A DNA stretch of 5,494 nt from Chlamydiota bacterium (lineage in GTDB: Bacteria > Chlamydiota > Chlamydiia > Chlamydiales > Rhabdochlamydiaceae), in contig DAIEPN010000145.1 in NCBI GenBank assembly GCA_027348355.1, positions 1 through 5,494 on the forward strand. Direction: 5' to 3'. Positions within the stretch are counted from its first letter, which is position 1. Each line of letters opens with the position of its first letter. Made by a program: the position numbers and the translations under genes. The notes beneath the pieces are model-generated. The model had not been told where the DNA came from. It saw only the letters and a program-made list of their open reading frames with translations, and did no database searches. Of this stretch, positions 1-5,494 are shown one piece after another.

Positions 1-1
1 A

Positions 2-997
2 ATAGCTCCTGTCGTCTTATTTGAAGAGGTTCTTGGATATCCTGATATTGCTTACTACAAAAAAGTCTTCAACCTCCCATCTGAAAAACACATCAAAATT
101 GCATATTCAATGGTGGAAAGTACAAAAATCCCAGAAGCTTGGGCATCCATTTTAAATACGTATTTTGATGCCGTAGCCGTACCCGACGAATTTCTTGTCG
201 ATGTTTACAAAAACTCTGGAGTCAACATTCCAATTTATGTTGTGCCTTTAACAATCGACCTTTCTCCTTTGCTATCGCAAGAAATAAAATCGAAAATTAA
301 TACTCCCTTTGTATTCGCTAATTTCAGCTGTTGTGAAAAGAGAAAAAATCAATTGCTACTCGTTCGCGCTTTTGCAAAGGCGTTTGGTGATCAAAGGGAT
401 GTCATTTTGCGTATCAACTATAGATCCGGAAATCCAGACACGATCGCAAAATTGAAGAAAGAAGTGACAAAGCTTGGCTTGTCCAACATCGAATTTATGT
501 ATATGGAAGAAAGTAATAGTCAGGACTACATCGCGAATTTTTCAAACATCGACTGCTATGTAAGCCTTTCTAAAGGGGAGGGATTTGCTATACAACCAAG
601 AGAAGCTATGGCAGCCGGTATTCCTGTGATCGTAACAAACAACACAGCTCAATCAATATTATGTAAAAGCGGTCTTGTACGCTCTGTTGATTCTAACATC
701 CCCGAATCTGCTGATTTTTTTGATGGAGAATCTGCTGGCGACTTTTTCAACTGTAGACTTGACGATGCAAAAGAAGCTCTTCTCGATGTATACTACAACT
801 ATGATAAATACCTAAAAAGCGCCGAAGCTGCAAGAAAATGGGCAGAGCAGTATAGTTCAACATCGCTAAGGGCTCTATACTTAAGTTTAATCAAACCTAA
901 AACGGTAGTGTTTGGAGAAAACAACGTCGTAACTCCAGATTATTTAGAGACAAACTCTAAAGAGCTTTACGAGAAATACCAAAGACTAATTCCTTAA
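2..997 (+). CDS. Family 4-like (GT-B) glycosyltransferase, 3' part; start lies before the window
   Basis: This is probably a retaining sugar transferase that moves a sugar from a nucleotide-sugar to an envelope glycan or protein in the cytoplasm; donor and acceptor cannot be read from the sequence. The frame is open from base 2 without a stop, giving 331 visible residues. The ATG at 110 is internal: 36 in-frame codons precede it, and the segment across it (AYSMVESTKIPEAW) reads as continuous N-domain sequence. Visible residues about 57-86 (FDAVAVPDEF to VVPLTID) resemble the end of the N-domain of family 4 enzymes. The C-domain carries the EX7E signature in GEGFAIQPRE (glutamates at visible residues 193 and 201, bases 578-604), followed by AMAAGIPVIVTN, the usual donor-binding region. 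The last 70 or so residues are a charged helical tail. The gene converges on gpsA and shares TTAA with it. The family is secure; the exact role is unknown. Confidence 0.88.
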   Translation: MAPVVLFEEVLGYPDIAYYKKVFNLPSEKHIKIAYSMVESTKIPEAWASILNTYFDAVAVPDEFLVDVYKNSGVNIPIYVVPLTIDLSPLLSQEIKSKINTPFVFANFSCCEKRKNQLLLVRAFAKAFGDQRDVILRINYRSGNPDTIAKLKKEVTKLGLSNIEFMYMEESNSQDYIANFSNIDCYVSLSKGEGFAIQPREAMAAGIPVIVTNNTAQSILCKSGLVRSVDSNIPESADFFDGESAGDFFNCRLDDAKEALLDVYYNYDKYLKSAEAARKWAEQYSSTSLRALYLSLIKPKTVVFGENNVVTPDYLETNSKELYEKYQRLIP

Positions 998-1004
998 AGT
1001 CTTT
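981..1004. terminator. Inverted repeat spanning the shared stop codons; possible weak bidirectional terminator
   Basis: AAAGACT (981-987) and AGTCTTT (998-1004) form a perfect 7-base inverted repeat with a 10-base loop. The loop contains both convergent stop codons (TAA at 995-997 on plus, TAA from 996-994 on minus). The repeat is symmetric, so the same hairpin forms in either transcript, and the 3' arm ends in TTT. Only two of the seven pairs are G-C and no long T-run follows on either strand, so termination strength would be low. There is no other space between the two genes for a terminator. The repeat is seen directly; its function is inferred. Confidence 0.35.
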
Positions 1005-1992
1005 CCTCTTTGATCGCCCTTTGCAGTAAATTTTTCACGGCATCCCTTGGATCTAGATCTTCATAAAGAATTGCGTAGACTGCTTGCGTGATAGGAAGCT
1101 CGATTCCAGCTTTTTGACCGAGCTGATAGACAGAAACACATGTATATACCCCTTCCACTACCATACCAATCTTTTCTTTCGCTGATTGGGCATCCATCCC
1201 ATCAGCTAAAAGATGACCAAAGCTGTAGTTACGGCTTAGTTTAGAAAGACAAGTCACACAAAGGTCCCCCATTCCCGAAAGTCCATTTAATGTTTCGGGG
1301 TTACATTTTTTCACACCGGAAAGCTTGCGCATCTCATGGAGCCCCCTCGTCATCAAAGCAGCCTTCGTATTATCGCCAAACCCGAGACCATCGGATATGC
1401 CGCAGGCTATTGCGATCACATTTTTCATGGCTCCGCCAAAAGCTACACCGTTGATATCGCTATTCGGATAAACTCGAAAGTAAGGAGTAGAAAAAATTTC
1501 TCCGATCTTGAGCATCAAATCTGTATCATAGGCTGCACATACGACAGAGGTCGGCACTTTTTGCACTACTTCTTCCGCATGGCTAGGACCACTTATACAA
1601 CCCACTTTTTTACGAAAGCTTTCTCCCATCACTTGGATCACCACTTCAGGAAGAAGAAGCCCACTATTTTGTTCAATCCCTTTGGAGGTAATGACAATTG
1701 GGCAAGTTACACCGCCAAGAGCTAATACCTGTTCAAACACAGGACGTATTCCCATAGAAGTCACGGACTCTACAAGCATTTCAGCCCCTTGCAAAGCCTC
1801 TTTTAAATTGCTTGTGATGATTAGTTTGTCATCAGCTTTAAATTTAGGCAGCTTTGGATGCTCTCTCTTTTTTTGTAGTGCTTTGGCAAAATCATTATCC
1901 GAGGTCCAAAGAGTAACTTCATGTCCTTTGGAAGCAAGCAGAGAGGCTAAACAAAATCCCCAGCTTCCAGCTCCTAAATATGTAATTTTCAT
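994..1992 (-). CDS. gpsA: Glycerol-3-phosphate dehydrogenase [NAD(P)+], GpsA
   Basis: This cytoplasmic enzyme reduces dihydroxyacetone phosphate to sn-glycerol-3-phosphate, the backbone precursor of phospholipids. From the ATG at 1992 it has 332 residues, close to the family's usual 330-340. The Rossmann motif GAGSWG is at residues 7-12. TSKG (102-105), SGPSHAEE (134-141), GGAMKNVIAIACGISDG (186-202, with the conserved catalytic lysine K190), GMGDL (240-244), SRN (253-255) and VVEG (278-281) follow in the standard order. The frame extends to a TTG at 2022, but that adds a non-family leader (MWEFKKIRFF) and the TTG lies inside the predicted -10 box, so the ATG is preferred. AGG lies six bases before the ATG, a weak ribosome binding site. 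The gene is last in the minus-strand cluster but has its own likely promoter. Its neighbour, a UDP-sugar pyrophosphorylase, is as I recall for Chlamydia. No defect is visible. Confidence 0.96.
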   Translation of the reverse strand: MKITYLGAGSWGFCLASLLASKGHEVTLWTSDNDFAKALQKKREHPKLPKFKADDKLIITSNLKEALQGAEMLVESVTSMGIRPVFEQVLALGGVTCPIVITSKGIEQNSGLLLPEVVIQVMGESFRKKVGCISGPSHAEEVVQKVPTSVVCAAYDTDLMLKIGEIFSTPYFRVYPNSDINGVAFGGAMKNVIAIACGISDGLGFGDNTKAALMTRGLHEMRKLSGVKKCNPETLNGLSGMGDLCVTCLSKLSRNYSFGHLLADGMDAQSAKEKIGMVVEGVYTCVSVYQLGQKAGIELPITQAVYAILYEDLDPRDAVKNLLQRAIKEERL

Positions 1993-2013
1993 GAAAAACC
2001 TAATTTTTTTAAA

Positions 2014-2050
2014 TTCCCACAAGTATAAATACTTTCATAACAAAAATCAA
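2014..2050 (-). promoter_or_regulatory. Sigma70-type promoter for gpsA
   Basis: On the minus strand TTGATT (2050-2045, four of six matches to TTGACA) is followed after exactly 17 bases by TATACT (2027-2022, five of six to TATAAT). Transcription would start near 2014-2016, leaving a leader of about 22-24 bases before the gpsA ATG at 1992. The elements lie in the only sizeable intergenic gap of the cluster, which supports a real site. No operator or riboswitch structure is visible in so short a leader. Confidence 0.6.
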
Positions 2051-2084
2051 CCGACCTCTAAATAATTATTCTTCGCAAGATAAG

Positions 2085-3440
2085 TTAAGGCTCTATATAA
2101 TCCTGCTGCGGCAACGGTTTTGCCCACCACTTCTCTTGGATTTCTGCAGTTGGGTAATAGAATTTGGGATCAAGTTCAAAAATTCGATCCTTCACTGAAA
2201 TACCGGAAACGTTTTCAAAAACCTTTTGATCATACCGCAAGAGTTTTTCTTGAACAGATTCTATACTATCTTCTCCTGTTGCATTTTTAAGAGGTGCGAA
2301 AACATCCTCTCTTGGATAAATTAGAAGTTTTGTACTTCGCACAAAATCAAAGATATCGAACAAAAAACTCTCTAGCTTGTAGATCATTTGGAGACTTCTT
2401 TTCCCATTGGAATAAATATGTGCTTTTTTCTTAGCAATATGCCAAGGCATAATAGGCTTCTTTTGCCTATAGAGCTTTTCTAAAAAAGAAAGGCTAAAAG
2501 AAAAAAGGCCCGTATTGGCAAAGGTAAAAAGAAGTTCTCCTTCTTCATTTTTGGAGGTACGCTGCTCCTGTGTAAGCTCGGTATATTCTATGATTTTCAC
2601 CTTGTCTTGATAAGATCCAAGTACCCCTACTTTTTCATTTGGATCATTTCTCTCAATTACTTTGATTGCCACATCAAGGTCTTTAGCATATCTGAAATCA
2701 CAAAGCTCTGCGTCAAATGGATCTGCTAAAGGATTATCTATAAAGATGACGTTTAGATCCGTAATACCCTTTTGCATCCAAGAAGCTCCTATCCCATTTT
2801 CCATAAAAAGTTGCAGAGCTTTTCCGTTGCCGTCGGGACCTTCTAGGATTTTTCCTGGCTCTTCCAAAATCCAATTTCCTTCTTCATCCAAAAGAGGGAG
2901 AACATCCTGACAAAAAACAGCCACTTGCTCTTTTTTTAGATCAAAAAACTGATTTTCTTCTAGGTAGTGCTGGATTTCTTGCCTGTTGAAAGGAGATACC
3001 ATGATCGCAATGCAAAGATCGCACTGCGCTTCGATAGAAGCTGCTTTTACTTTTTCAAGTAAAAGCTGAAGTAGGGTTTTGTTTCGAATAAGAGTGACGG
3101 GGTATAAGGCTTTGGGAGATTCAGCTCGAAGTCTCGAGGCCTGTCCTCCAGCTAGGACAAGGCATCCTAGTTTCTTTTCACGAACTCTCGCCTTTCCAAG
3201 AATAAGAAAGCTTCTCTCACCGGAATAATAGGCCTCGTGAATAGGGGTGACATCTTCTACGAAAAAATCCTTACGAGGAGAAAAAATGATATCTCTTTGC
3301 TTTTGTAAAAGATCTAAAGGATAGCTGGTAAGTTGCTCCCAAAATGCAATTTTTTGCTCTTCGGAAAGAAGCTCAAGGCCTTCCGCTAAGTGTTGTTGCT
3401 CAATTTGCCCAAGAAAATCTTGGATTTTCTCTTCCAACAT
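2085..3440 (-). CDS. Eukaryote-type UDP-N-acetylhexosamine (UDP-GlcNAc) pyrophosphorylase, UDPGP family
   Basis: This enzyme probably makes UDP-GlcNAc from UTP and GlcNAc-1-phosphate, feeding lipid A, peptidoglycan and glycan synthesis; UDP-glucose is the main alternative product. The 451 residues match the UAP1/AGX type (UDPGP family) rather than bacterial GlmU. An N-terminal helical region (1-85) precedes the nucleotide-binding loop LAGGQASRL (96-104) with SPK (108-110). Then come GPDGNG (201-206), DNPLADP (235-241), VGVL (271-274), IEY (284-286), FANTGLFSF (307-315), HIAKKK (334-339) and KLESFLFDIFDF (355-366), with FAPLKN at 381-386. The two lysines that align with the catalytic lysines of human UAP1, K110 and K355, are present. 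The loop usually reads GQGTRLG; here it is GQASRLR, a glycine-to-alanine change. There is no left-handed-helix acetyltransferase domain of the GlmU kind. The start overlaps the upstream gene by 41 bases and has a good ribosome binding site (GAGG, six-base spacing). Confidence 0.9.
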   Translation of the reverse strand: MLEEKIQDFLGQIEQQHLAEGLELLSEEQKIAFWEQLTSYPLDLLQKQRDIIFSPRKDFFVEDVTPIHEAYYSGERSFLILGKARVREKKLGCLVLAGGQASRLRAESPKALYPVTLIRNKTLLQLLLEKVKAASIEAQCDLCIAIMVSPFNRQEIQHYLEENQFFDLKKEQVAVFCQDVLPLLDEEGNWILEEPGKILEGPDGNGKALQLFMENGIGASWMQKGITDLNVIFIDNPLADPFDAELCDFRYAKDLDVAIKVIERNDPNEKVGVLGSYQDKVKIIEYTELTQEQRTSKNEEGELLFTFANTGLFSFSLSFLEKLYRQKKPIMPWHIAKKKAHIYSNGKRSLQMIYKLESFLFDIFDFVRSTKLLIYPREDVFAPLKNATGEDSIESVQEKLLRYDQKVFENVSGISVKDRIFELDPKFYYPTAEIQEKWWAKPLPQQDYIEP

Positions 3441-4353
3441 TACTTACCTCATAGGTACATCGCCATACTTTTTCTACTGAGATCGAACGAATATCCTTCT
3501 TCTTTGCCACAAAAGGAATGTGGCGCAACAGAGGATTGGGAGAGATAACATTTTGTTTTAACACCCCTTGAAATGGATCTGCCCATAACGAAATAAGCGT
3601 AAGAGAAAAGGGTGCATCAATATAGTAAACAAGAGATAAAATCCCGGAATCTGGCGCAATCACTGTTTTGCAACGATTTTTTATTACTGAAAGGGTTTCA
3701 AAAAGCGTTGTTTTACCTCGCAGATCAACAAGCCCAGGATAAGAGTATTTCTGTGTAGGCGAAGAACCAAAAAGAATTATTTTCTGGTTATCTTCCTCTG
3801 TGAGCCTACTAAACAAATCTTCCCAATATTCTACTGGCCAATTTTTCTCATACCCATAAACAGTTTCAGAATGAACATGCACTCCTATATATTTATCTTC
3901 TTCAGATAAATCGAATTTTTGACATAACTCATCCCAAGAATTATTCCACTTCATTTTTGGAATGAGCGTACTAAGTTGCCATTTACACCATTTCGTAGGA
4001 TCAGGAGCGGACAGGACTACATCGAAGTCTTCTTCAGTTAGCGAAAATTCTTCTAATGTTTTTTTAATATCGACAGGATGCTTCCTTTTCATTGAAGGAG
4101 ATACCAGCACATGCACTGAATCGAGAAGTGTAAATCCATCTTGCAAATCCTTTCTTGTAAGAAAAGTGATCTCCGCTTCCGGAATTATACCTCGAATCTG
4201 TTCTACAATAGCATAAAGGCCAAGAGCAATGTCTCCAAGACCTCGGTTCCAAAGGAGTAAAAAACGTTTTTTATTAGAATTCCTAGCTTCTTCTAAAATC
4301 GTTTTTAGCAAATTTTCATGGGCTTTCTTACGAAAAAGCTTTTTCAGTACCAT
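3400..4353 (-). CDS. Divergent glycosyltransferase family 9 (heptosyltransferase-like) protein
   Basis: This is likely a cytoplasmic-face transferase that adds a heptose or other sugar to an LPS core or related glycan; the acceptor is unknown. Its 317 residues are a little short for the family. The N-domain begins with a lysine-rich amphipathic stretch (residues 3-30), possibly for membrane contact. It is followed by LLLWNRGLGDIALG (32-45), the GxGD start of family 9, and a Rossmann-like pattern with ITFLTRKDL (62-70). The C-domain has IGVHVHSE (156-163), KNWPVEYWEDL (170-180), FGSSPT (195-200), LRGKTTLFETLSVI (211-224) and PDSGI (234-238). In WaaF-type enzymes the last motif continues as DSGPMH; here the histidine position is serine (S240). 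The ATG at 4353 follows waaF by 18 bases and has AGGG ten bases upstream. The final 15 or so residues lie within the overlap with the next gene and may be an added tail. Family 9 is likely; exact function is not known. Confidence 0.82.
   Translation of the reverse strand: MVLKKLFRKKAHENLLKTILEEARNSNKKRFLLLWNRGLGDIALGLYAIVEQIRGIIPEAEITFLTRKDLQDGFTLLDSVHVLVSPSMKRKHPVDIKKTLEEFSLTEEDFDVVLSAPDPTKWCKWQLSTLIPKMKWNNSWDELCQKFDLSEEDKYIGVHVHSETVYGYEKNWPVEYWEDLFSRLTEEDNQKIILFGSSPTQKYSYPGLVDLRGKTTLFETLSVIKNRCKTVIAPDSGILSLVYYIDAPFSLTLISLWADPFQGVLKQNVISPNPLLRHIPFVAKKKDIRSISVEKVWRCTYEVSNVGRENPRFSWAN
3447..3450 (-). promoter_or_regulatory. Ribosome binding site of the pyrophosphorylase gene, inside the upstream coding region
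   Basis: GAGG sits six bases before the ATG at 3440 (GAGGTAAGTAATG on the minus strand). It fixes this ATG as the start even though it lies 41 bases inside the preceding gene. It is the strongest Shine-Dalgarno match among the starts in this window. Its location suggests translational coupling between the two genes. Confidence 0.7.
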
Positions 4354-4363
4354 CGCTTATCTA

Positions 4364-4367
4364 CCCT
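4364..4367 (-). promoter_or_regulatory. Ribosome binding site of the second family 9 gene
   Basis: AGGG lies ten bases before the ATG at 4353, in the 18-base gap after waaF. It overlaps the third of the tandem stop codons that end waaF. The spacing is slightly long but no better site precedes this ATG. The close stop-to-start distance suggests a shared transcript. Confidence 0.45.
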
Positions 4368-4371
4368 ATCA

Positions 4372-5442
4372 CTATTTAGTCAGAATGTGCAATTTTGGAT
4401 TTTTTATTTCTAGAGCTTTAAGAACTCTCTCATAAACTTCATCAGTCGTTATCTTTTTCATGCAACGAAAGTCGATAGGGCAAGTTCTTTGATAGCAAGG
4501 TGAGCATTCAACATGTTTATGAACTACATCACCGCCGTTATAAGGTCCTGTCATAACTTCATTTGTCGAACCAAACAAAGCTACAAGAGGAGTATGAAGC
4601 GCTGAAGCTATGTGCATGGGACCACTATCATTTGTCAAAAGCACATCGCAAATATGAATTAAACACGAAAGCTGTCTCAGCGAGGTAACCCCGGCCAAAT
4701 TAATCACTCTTTCAGGAAGGCCTGCACAAATTTCTTTAACTAAGGCAGCTGAAACTTGATCCCCAAAATAAAGAATGTAGGCATCTGTATTTTTGAGAAG
4801 TTTTTCTGTTACTTCTCTAAAGCGCTCAGGAAGCCAACATTTTGCAGAACCGTAGGCGGCACCCGGATTAATTCCAATGATCTTATGATTCTCTTTGATC
4901 CCAAAAGTATAAAGAAGAGATTTAGCTTCTTCCACTTCTTTTGGTTCTAGATATAAACGAGGAGAAAGTCCTTCGGTGGAAATACCTAATGGGGCTAGAA
5001 GTTGTTGATAGGTATTGACTAAATGTTGACTTTGCATTTTAGGAGGTAGGGAAAGCTTATGTGAGAGTAAAATCCCTCTTCCATTGCAATCATACCCTAA
5101 CCGATATTTAACTTTTCCCTGCCAAAACCACCAAGCTGAGGAAAAAGAGTGGGTAAGGAGAATCCCAAGGTCAAACTTTCCACCGCGCAATTTTTCAATG
5201 ATATTGCGCCTTTCCGAATGTCTTACAAAAATGTTGGCCCTTTTAAAACAAAACAGCTCATTAATATCTGGATCACCTTCTAAGAGTTCACATCCAGAAA
5301 AACGAGACATAGCGGTAATCTGAGCTTTTGGATAAGCCTTACGTAAAGCTGTAAGCACCGGAGTGGCCATTACCAAATCCCCGATCCAATTCGGCATACG
5401 GACAATAATATTTTTAGGTACAAAGCGTGATAAAGATTCCAT
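4372..5442 (-). CDS. waaF: Lipopolysaccharide heptosyltransferase II-like protein, WaaF (GT9)
   Basis: WaaF transfers L-glycero-D-manno-heptose from its ADP form to the inner core of LPS at the cytoplasmic face of the inner membrane. From the ATG at 5442 the protein has 356 residues, the usual size. NIIVRMPNWIGDLVMATPVL (11-30) is the classic N-domain start with the GD motif. INPGAAYGSAKCW (191-203) carries the expected donor-site lysine, K201. NLAGVTSLRQL (248-258), NDSGPMHIASAL (271-282) and LFGST (289-293) follow. CSPCYQRTCPIDFRCM (313-328) is the cysteine-rich C-terminal signature typical of WaaF rather than WaaC. A GTG at 5451, three codons earlier, is an alternative start: AGGG lies four bases before it but 13 before the ATG, so ribosome binding site spacing favours GTG and codon type favours ATG. 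The gene ends in three in-frame stops, TAG TGA TAG. WaaF identity is good by motifs; the substrate in this organism is inferred. Confidence 0.92.
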   Translation of the reverse strand: MESLSRFVPKNIIVRMPNWIGDLVMATPVLTALRKAYPKAQITAMSRFSGCELLEGDPDINELFCFKRANIFVRHSERRNIIEKLRGGKFDLGILLTHSFSSAWWFWQGKVKYRLGYDCNGRGILLSHKLSLPPKMQSQHLVNTYQQLLAPLGISTEGLSPRLYLEPKEVEEAKSLLYTFGIKENHKIIGINPGAAYGSAKCWLPERFREVTEKLLKNTDAYILYFGDQVSAALVKEICAGLPERVINLAGVTSLRQLSCLIHICDVLLTNDSGPMHIASALHTPLVALFGSTNEVMTGPYNGGDVVHKHVECSPCYQRTCPIDFRCMKKITTDEVYERVLKALEIKNPKLHILTK

Positions 5443-5457
5443 AAAAATCACTTTTCC

Positions 5458-5494
5458 CTAAAATCCTTGAAAAAATTTATTCATCCATTCCATA
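5458..5494 (-). other. Possible 3' tail of a further minus-strand gene upstream of waaF
   Basis: On the minus strand the window edge reads, in one frame, MEWMNKFFQGF and then TAG (5460-5458), ending 15 bases before the ATG of waaF. This could be the last residues of a preceding gene in the same operon, in keeping with the tight packing of the cluster. Another frame gives YGMDE and then TAA. With only 43 bases available, neither can be proved, and the stretch could instead be leader sequence. No convincing promoter is visible here. Confidence 0.2.

Noticed and set aside
1336..2065. Two plus-strand open frames (1336-1725 and 1682-2065) opposite gpsA
   Set aside because: They lie antisense to a strongly conserved gpsA, have no recognisable domain and show the histidine- and serine-rich make-up of a shadow frame.
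2066..2083. Small AT-rich hairpin just after the pyrophosphorylase stop (TTATCTT, GCG loop, AAGAATAA with one bulged A)
   Set aside because: The stem is mostly A-T, interrupted by a bulge, and only a short TTATTT follows, so I would not call it a terminator.
2662..2910. 82-residue plus-strand open frame opposite the pyrophosphorylase gene
   Set aside because: Serine/proline-rich shadow of the conserved GPDGNG-DNPLADP region on the other strand; no family resemblance.
3506..3524. Inverted repeat GCCACA/TGTGGC with a 7-base loop inside the family 9 gene
   Set aside because: It lies in coding sequence and is followed by an A/G-rich stretch, not a T-run; a 6-base repeat of this kind is expected by chance in several kilobases.
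3962..4435. Short open frames on both strands over the second family 9 gene and its junction with waaF (3962-4216, 4064-4252, 4229-4435)
   Set aside because: All overlap the family 9 gene or the waaF 3' end in other frames and have no recognisable motif.
4756..5323. Two plus-strand open frames (4756-4950 and 5084-5323) opposite waaF
   Set aside because: Both are antisense to a well-conserved WaaF reading frame and show no protein motif.
1..5494. CRISPR arrays, tRNA or rRNA genes, insertion sequences, phage or toxin-antitoxin modules
   Set aside because: Looked for and not seen; the window is almost fully occupied by five metabolic and glycan genes.

Overview
This window holds five protein-coding regions and almost no intergenic space. 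It looks like a chlamydial chromosome, most likely an environmental chlamydia (Parachlamydia/Simkania/Waddlia-like) rather than Chlamydia itself. The reasons are: (i) gpsA lies directly beside a eukaryote-type UDP-sugar pyrophosphorylase gene, the order I recall for CT714-CT715 in Chlamydia trachomatis; (ii) the GpsA wording (for example ITSKGIEQN, FRVYPNSD, KIGMVVEGVYT) closely resembles what I remember of chlamydial GpsA; (iii) the DNA is moderately AT-rich; (iv) two heptosyltransferase-family genes are present, which Chlamydiaceae, with their Kdo-only LPS core, are not known to need. The assignment rests on memory and pattern, not on a search.

Layout. Bases 1-997 (+) hold the 3' part of a GT-B fold, family 4-like glycosyltransferase whose start lies before the window. 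It converges on a minus-strand cluster, and the two stop codons share the four bases TTAA (994-997). Read in the direction of transcription, the cluster is waaF (5442 to 4372), a divergent family-9 glycosyltransferase (4353 to 3400), a eukaryote-type UDP-N-acetylhexosamine pyrophosphorylase (3440 to 2085) and gpsA (1992 to 994). The first three are coupled tightly (18-base gap, then 41-base overlap) and are probably one transcript. gpsA follows a 92-base gap containing a good sigma70-type promoter (TTGATT, 17 bases, TATACT), so it can probably be transcribed on its own. The last 40 or so bases may be the tail of another minus-strand gene.

Common theme: cell-envelope supply. GpsA makes sn-glycerol-3-phosphate for phospholipids. 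The pyrophosphorylase makes UDP-GlcNAc (or a related UDP-sugar), needed for lipid A, peptidoglycan and glycosylation. WaaF and the second family-9 enzyme probably build an LPS inner core or other surface glycan, and the family-4 enzyme on the other strand may add further sugars. I see no RNA gene, CRISPR array, insertion sequence, phage gene or toxin-antitoxin pair. I found no clearly new system; the points of interest are a family-9 enzyme with an altered motif, an altered nucleotide-binding loop in the pyrophosphorylase, and the compact gene junctions.
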